In this document: positions 63,849 to 64,000 of the stretch, in pieces | How positions within the stretch are numbered: position 1 is the stretch's first letter | Layout: each line of letters opens with the position of its first letter | Notes under the pieces: generated by a model | Databases searched by the model: none | What the model was told of the DNA's origin: nothing | What the model saw: only the letters and a program-made list of their open reading frames with translations | Position numbers and translations under genes: made by a program | Origin: Spinellus fusiger | Lineage: Eukaryota; Mucoromycota; Mucoromycetes; Mucorales; Phycomycetaceae | DNA length: 64,000 nucleotides | Direction: 5' to 3' | NCBI GenBank assembly: GCA_025094145.1 | Contig: JALLLS010000014.1 | Location: 186,001-250,000 of the forward strand

Positions 63849-64000
63849 ATGTCAAAAGAGACTCTTCCTCCCTTTGGCCATGCTGTGGCGGGTGCTGCTG
63901 GTGCCATGTTTGCTCTTGCTGTCGTCTATCCTCTTGATATGTAAGTGGGTGGGTGGGTGTTTTGTTGTGCCGTCCCAACTCACCTTTATAAACACAGTAT
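63849..64000 (+). CDS. Mitochondrial-carrier-family protein, N-terminus only
   Basis: Exon 1 (63849-63940) encodes MSKETLPPFGHAVAGAAGAM then FALAVVYPLD, cut by a GTAAGT intron whose acceptor CACAG ends at 63997. The GHAVAGAAGAMFALAVVYPLD stretch is the first transmembrane helix with the P-x-D signature of SLC25 carriers. The PFGHA..GA form is closest to peroxisomal adenine-nucleotide carriers (Ant1/PMP34), but one helix cannot settle the substrate. The gene continues past the window. Confidence 0.8.

Overview
The window looks like nuclear DNA of an early-diverging fungus, most likely a Mucorales-type Mucoromycota. Genes are cut by many short introns (mostly 45-130 bp, GT-AG plus at least three GC-AG), intergenic DNA is AT-rich, and degraded Tc1/mariner-like elements are abundant. 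The species cannot be named from sequence alone.

Layout. 1-2570: end of a Tc1-like transposon abutting a 5'-truncated LINE. 2754-4475: decayed multi-exon gene of unknown function. 6313-8130: sphingoid-base kinase (+). 8531-11791: DNA ligase I (+). 12096-15187: mitochondrial Rho GTPase Miro/Gem1 (-). 15565-16502: E2 enzyme of the Ubc8/UBE2H type (-). 16809-19676: transposons, one carrying a Fanzor (eukaryotic TnpB) remnant. 19791-22777: left arm of a 3 kb inverted duplication with a four-exon gene of unknown function. 23166-25739: PAK/Ste20 kinase (+). 27354-28220: C2H2 zinc-finger protein (-). 28.2-32.6 kb: AT-rich DNA without genes. 32644-34774: transposon with a Tc1 transposase remnant. 34887-37881: right, inverted arm. 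38.2-43.5 kb: repeat fragments and two adjacent Tc1-like elements. 44709-47195: RFX transcription factor (-). 49276-51725: M18 aspartyl aminopeptidase (-). 52.4-52.9 kb: another transposon fragment. 54757-55440: unrecognised, perhaps broken gene. 55698-59563: large leucine-rich-repeat protein, Nud1/Cdc11-like (-). 60160-62555: low-complexity protein (-). 62910-63419: Trm112 (+). 63849 to the window end: start of a mitochondrial-carrier-family gene.

The conserved genes are ordinary housekeeping and signalling genes with no operon-like or pathway clustering. The accessory interest lies at 16.8-43.5 kb. One family of TA-flanked elements with ends CACACC(T/C)AAAGA has a member with a Fanzor remnant, a member with a Tc1 transposase remnant, and 201-bp MITE derivatives. 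The 3 kb inverted duplication ends exactly at the TA flank of such a MITE. Its arms are nearly identical, each holds a gene with a D...ExK nuclease-like signature, and they flank about 12.1 kb containing the PAK kinase and the zinc-finger gene.
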